A program made the translations under genes and the position numbers. A DNA stretch of 64,000 bases, taken from Agrococcus beijingensis. Its GTDB lineage: Bacteria; Actinomycetota; Actinomycetes; Actinomycetales; Microbacteriaceae. The stretch lies in assembly GCF_030758955.1 (NCBI RefSeq), contig NZ_CP132360.1, positions 15,467-79,466 of the forward strand. Direction: 5' to 3'. Below the pieces are notes generated by a model. That model was not told the origin of the DNA and searched no databases. It saw only the letters and a program-made list of their open reading frames with translations. This document shows positions 62,351 to 64,000 of the stretch, in pieces. The number at the start of each line of letters is the position of its first letter. Position 1 is the first letter of the stretch.

Positions 62351-63632
62351 GGCATTCGACGCGGTCGACATCATCCGCACCAAGCGCGACCGCGGGTCGC
62401 TCTCGACCGAGCAGATCGACTGGCTCATCGACGCCTACACGCGCGGCTACGTCGACGACCCGCAGATGGCGGCGCTGACGATGGCGATCCTGCTGAACGG
62501 CATGGAGCGGCGCGAGATCCACGACCTGACGATGGCGATGATCGCCTCGGGCGAGCGCATGGACTTCTCGTCGCTCGAGGCGCCGACGGTCGACAAGCAC
62601 TCCACGGGCGGCGTGGGCGACAAGATCACGCTGCCGCTCATGCCGCTGGTCGCCGCGTTCGGCGCGGCCGTGCCGCAGCTCTCGGGGCGCGGCCTCGGCC
62701 ACACCGGGGGCACGCTCGACAAGCTCGAGTCGATCCCCGGCTGGCGCGCCGATCTCACGAACGCCGAGATGCTCGAGCAGCTGCGCACCGTCGGCGGCGT
62801 CGTCTGCGCGGCCGGTCCGGGCCTGGCGCCGGCCGACAAGCGGCTCTACGCGCTGCGCGACATCACCGGCACCGTCGAGGCGATCCCGCTCATCGCATCG
62901 TCGATCATGTCGAAGAAGATCGCCGAGGGCACCGGCGCGCTGGTGCTCGACGTGAAGTTCGGCTCCGGCGCGTTCATGCAGGAGTTCGAGCGGGCGCGCG
63001 AGCTGGCGCTGACGATGGTCGAGCTGGGCCGCGACGCGGGCGTCGAGACGCGCGCGCTGCTCACCACCATGGACACGCCGCTGGGCCTCGCGATCGGCAA
63101 CGCCAACGAGGTGCGCGAGTCGGTCGAGGTGCTCGCGGGCGGTGGGCCGGCCGACGTGGTCGAGCTCACGGTGGCGCTGGCGCGCGAGATGCTGGATGCG
63201 GTGGGCAAGGGCGATGCGGATGTCGAGGCCGCGCTCGCCGACGGCCGGGCGATGGACGTCTGGCGCCGCTTCGTGATCGCCCAAGGCGGCGACCCGGATG
63301 CCGCGCTGCCGGTCGCGAAGGAGACGCACACCGTCGTCGCCGACGCGGACGGCGTGCTCGCCCGCCAGGAGGCGCTGCCCTTCGGCATCGCCGCGTGGCG
63401 CCTGGGCGCCGGCCGTGCCCGCGCGAGCGACCCGGTCGTGCACGCCGCGGGCATCGACCTGCACGTGAAGCCGGGCGACGCGGTGCAGAAGGGCGACCCG
63501 CTCTGGACCATCTCGGCCGACGACGAGACGCGCATCCCGCGCGCGCTCGAGGCGCTCGAGGGCGCGTGGGAGCTGGCCCCGGTCGGCACCGAGATCACCG
63601 TGCCGCCGATCGTGCGGGAGCGCATCGCCTAG
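62343..63632 (+). CDS. deoA: Thymidine phosphorylase
   Basis: A 429-aa enzyme splitting thymidine or deoxyuridine with phosphate. The glycine-rich phosphate site KHSTGGVGDKITLPLMPLVA is near residues 80-100. GRGLGHTGGTLDKLESIPG and KKIAEGTGALVLDVKFGSGA are as in the pyrimidine-nucleoside phosphorylase family. GTG 62343 (MAEAFDAVDIIRTKR) overlaps the end of cdd; there is GGAGCAG before it. It closes the operon of import and breakdown. Confidence 0.96.
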   Translation: MAEAFDAVDIIRTKRDRGSLSTEQIDWLIDAYTRGYVDDPQMAALTMAILLNGMERREIHDLTMAMIASGERMDFSSLEAPTVDKHSTGGVGDKITLPLMPLVAAFGAAVPQLSGRGLGHTGGTLDKLESIPGWRADLTNAEMLEQLRTVGGVVCAAGPGLAPADKRLYALRDITGTVEAIPLIASSIMSKKIAEGTGALVLDVKFGSGAFMQEFERARELALTMVELGRDAGVETRALLTTMDTPLGLAIGNANEVRESVEVLAGGGPADVVELTVALAREMLDAVGKGDADVEAALADGRAMDVWRRFVIAQGGDPDAALPVAKETHTVVADADGVLARQEALPFGIAAWRLGAGRARASDPVVHAAGIDLHVKPGDAVQKGDPLWTISADDETRIPRALEALEGAWELAPVGTEITVPPIVRERIA

Positions 63633-63727
63633 GAGCGCGGCTCCCAGTCGGCACCCAGCCATCTCTCAACCCGGCGCCGCCGCGCGGTGATTGGGTCGAC
63701 GCATCCACTTGCATCGAAGGAGCACCC

Positions 63728-64000
63728 GTGACCGATCCCCAGCACCCGACCATGCGGCCGTACGGCGAGGCGACCCAGCCGATGCACGGCTACAGCGGCG
63801 CGCCCGCCGAGCCGAGGACGCTCAGCATCGTCAGCCTCGTGCTCGGCCTCGCGTCGATCTTCATCGGCGGCTCGATCCTCGTGCCGATCGCCGGCATCGT
63901 CGTCGGCGTCATGGCGCGCAAGCGGGAGCCCGCGGGCCGGACGATGGCGCTGTGGGGCATCTGGCTGAGCGTCGCGATGCTGGTGCTGTGGGCGCTGCTG
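63728..64000 (+). CDS. DUF4190-like membrane protein, N-terminal part
   Basis: GTG 63728, 6 bases after GAAGGAG, opens 91 codons before the window ends. A polar N-terminus (MTDPQHPTMRPYGEATQPMH) is followed by two membrane helices (LSIVSLVLGLASIFIGGSIL; IAGIVVGVMARK, then MALWGIWLSVAMLVLWALL). The arrangement of two helices around a short RKREPAGR loop is that of DUF4190/DUF4870-type small membrane proteins. Function is unknown. Confidence 0.65.
   Translation, partial: MTDPQHPTMRPYGEATQPMHGYSGAPAEPRTLSIVSLVLGLASIFIGGSILVPIAGIVVGVMARKREPAGRTMALWGIWLSVAMLVLWALL

Overview
The window is high-GC actinobacterial chromosome. Family-level signs point to Microbacteriaceae, possibly near Agrococcus (inference): tight ATGA/GTGA gene overlaps, many leaderless genes with a TANNNT box 6-8 bases before the start codon, the order tad pilus genes - topA - tmk - DNA polymerase III delta', a long SdhB, and TCGAGTAGCT...TATCGAGA palindromes. 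It holds about 60 protein genes, one tRNA-Thr, one FMN riboswitch, several repeat families and one integrated mobile element.

Layout. 1-10660 is a tad pilus locus (tadC end, a DUF4244 flp-type gene, two TadE-like genes) that has been interrupted twice. A 20-bp tandem repeat, a 39-aa gene and a short-chain dehydrogenase lie between tadC and the DUF4244 gene. A 7.9-kb element (about 1918-9849) has integrated inside the DUF4244 gene and splits it after codon 26. The element carries a large serine recombinase, a primase-polymerase/ATPase replication protein, about ten small genes in one overlapping leftward operon, and a non-coding control region with repeats. No capsid, terminase large subunit, conjugation or partition gene was recognised in it.

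10724-19373: topA-tmk-holB, a lipoprotein peptidase and phosphoketolase. 19499-31913: tRNA-Thr, nicotinamidase, an MMPL transporter, succinate-semialdehyde dehydrogenase behind a palindromic operator, ABC exporters, a CMD protein with a CGNR protein, a PfkB kinase and surE. 31989-37148: an MHS-type transporter and the ribD-ribE-ribBA-ribH operon under an FMN riboswitch. 37233-38395: a DUF559 nuclease-like gene bracketed by two 92-bp inverted-repeat elements; a third copy lies at 24341. 38448-51796: acetyltransferase, trpS, xthA, YihY, ptsI, a GTPase pair, a TspO-like protein and sdhCDAB. 51952-55091: a mannosyltransferase and mannose-1-phosphate guanylyltransferase, then a GIY-YIG nuclease gene bracketed by inverted palindromes. 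55166-63632: a nucleoside uptake and salvage operon (two BMP lipoproteins, ABC ATPase, two permeases, cytidine deaminase, thymidine phosphorylase). The window ends in a DUF4190-like gene.

The most unusual signals are the element in the pilin-type gene, its recombinase with a zinc ribbon split by a 98-residue alanine-rich insertion, and two unrelated small nuclease genes each flanked by its own palindromic repeat family.
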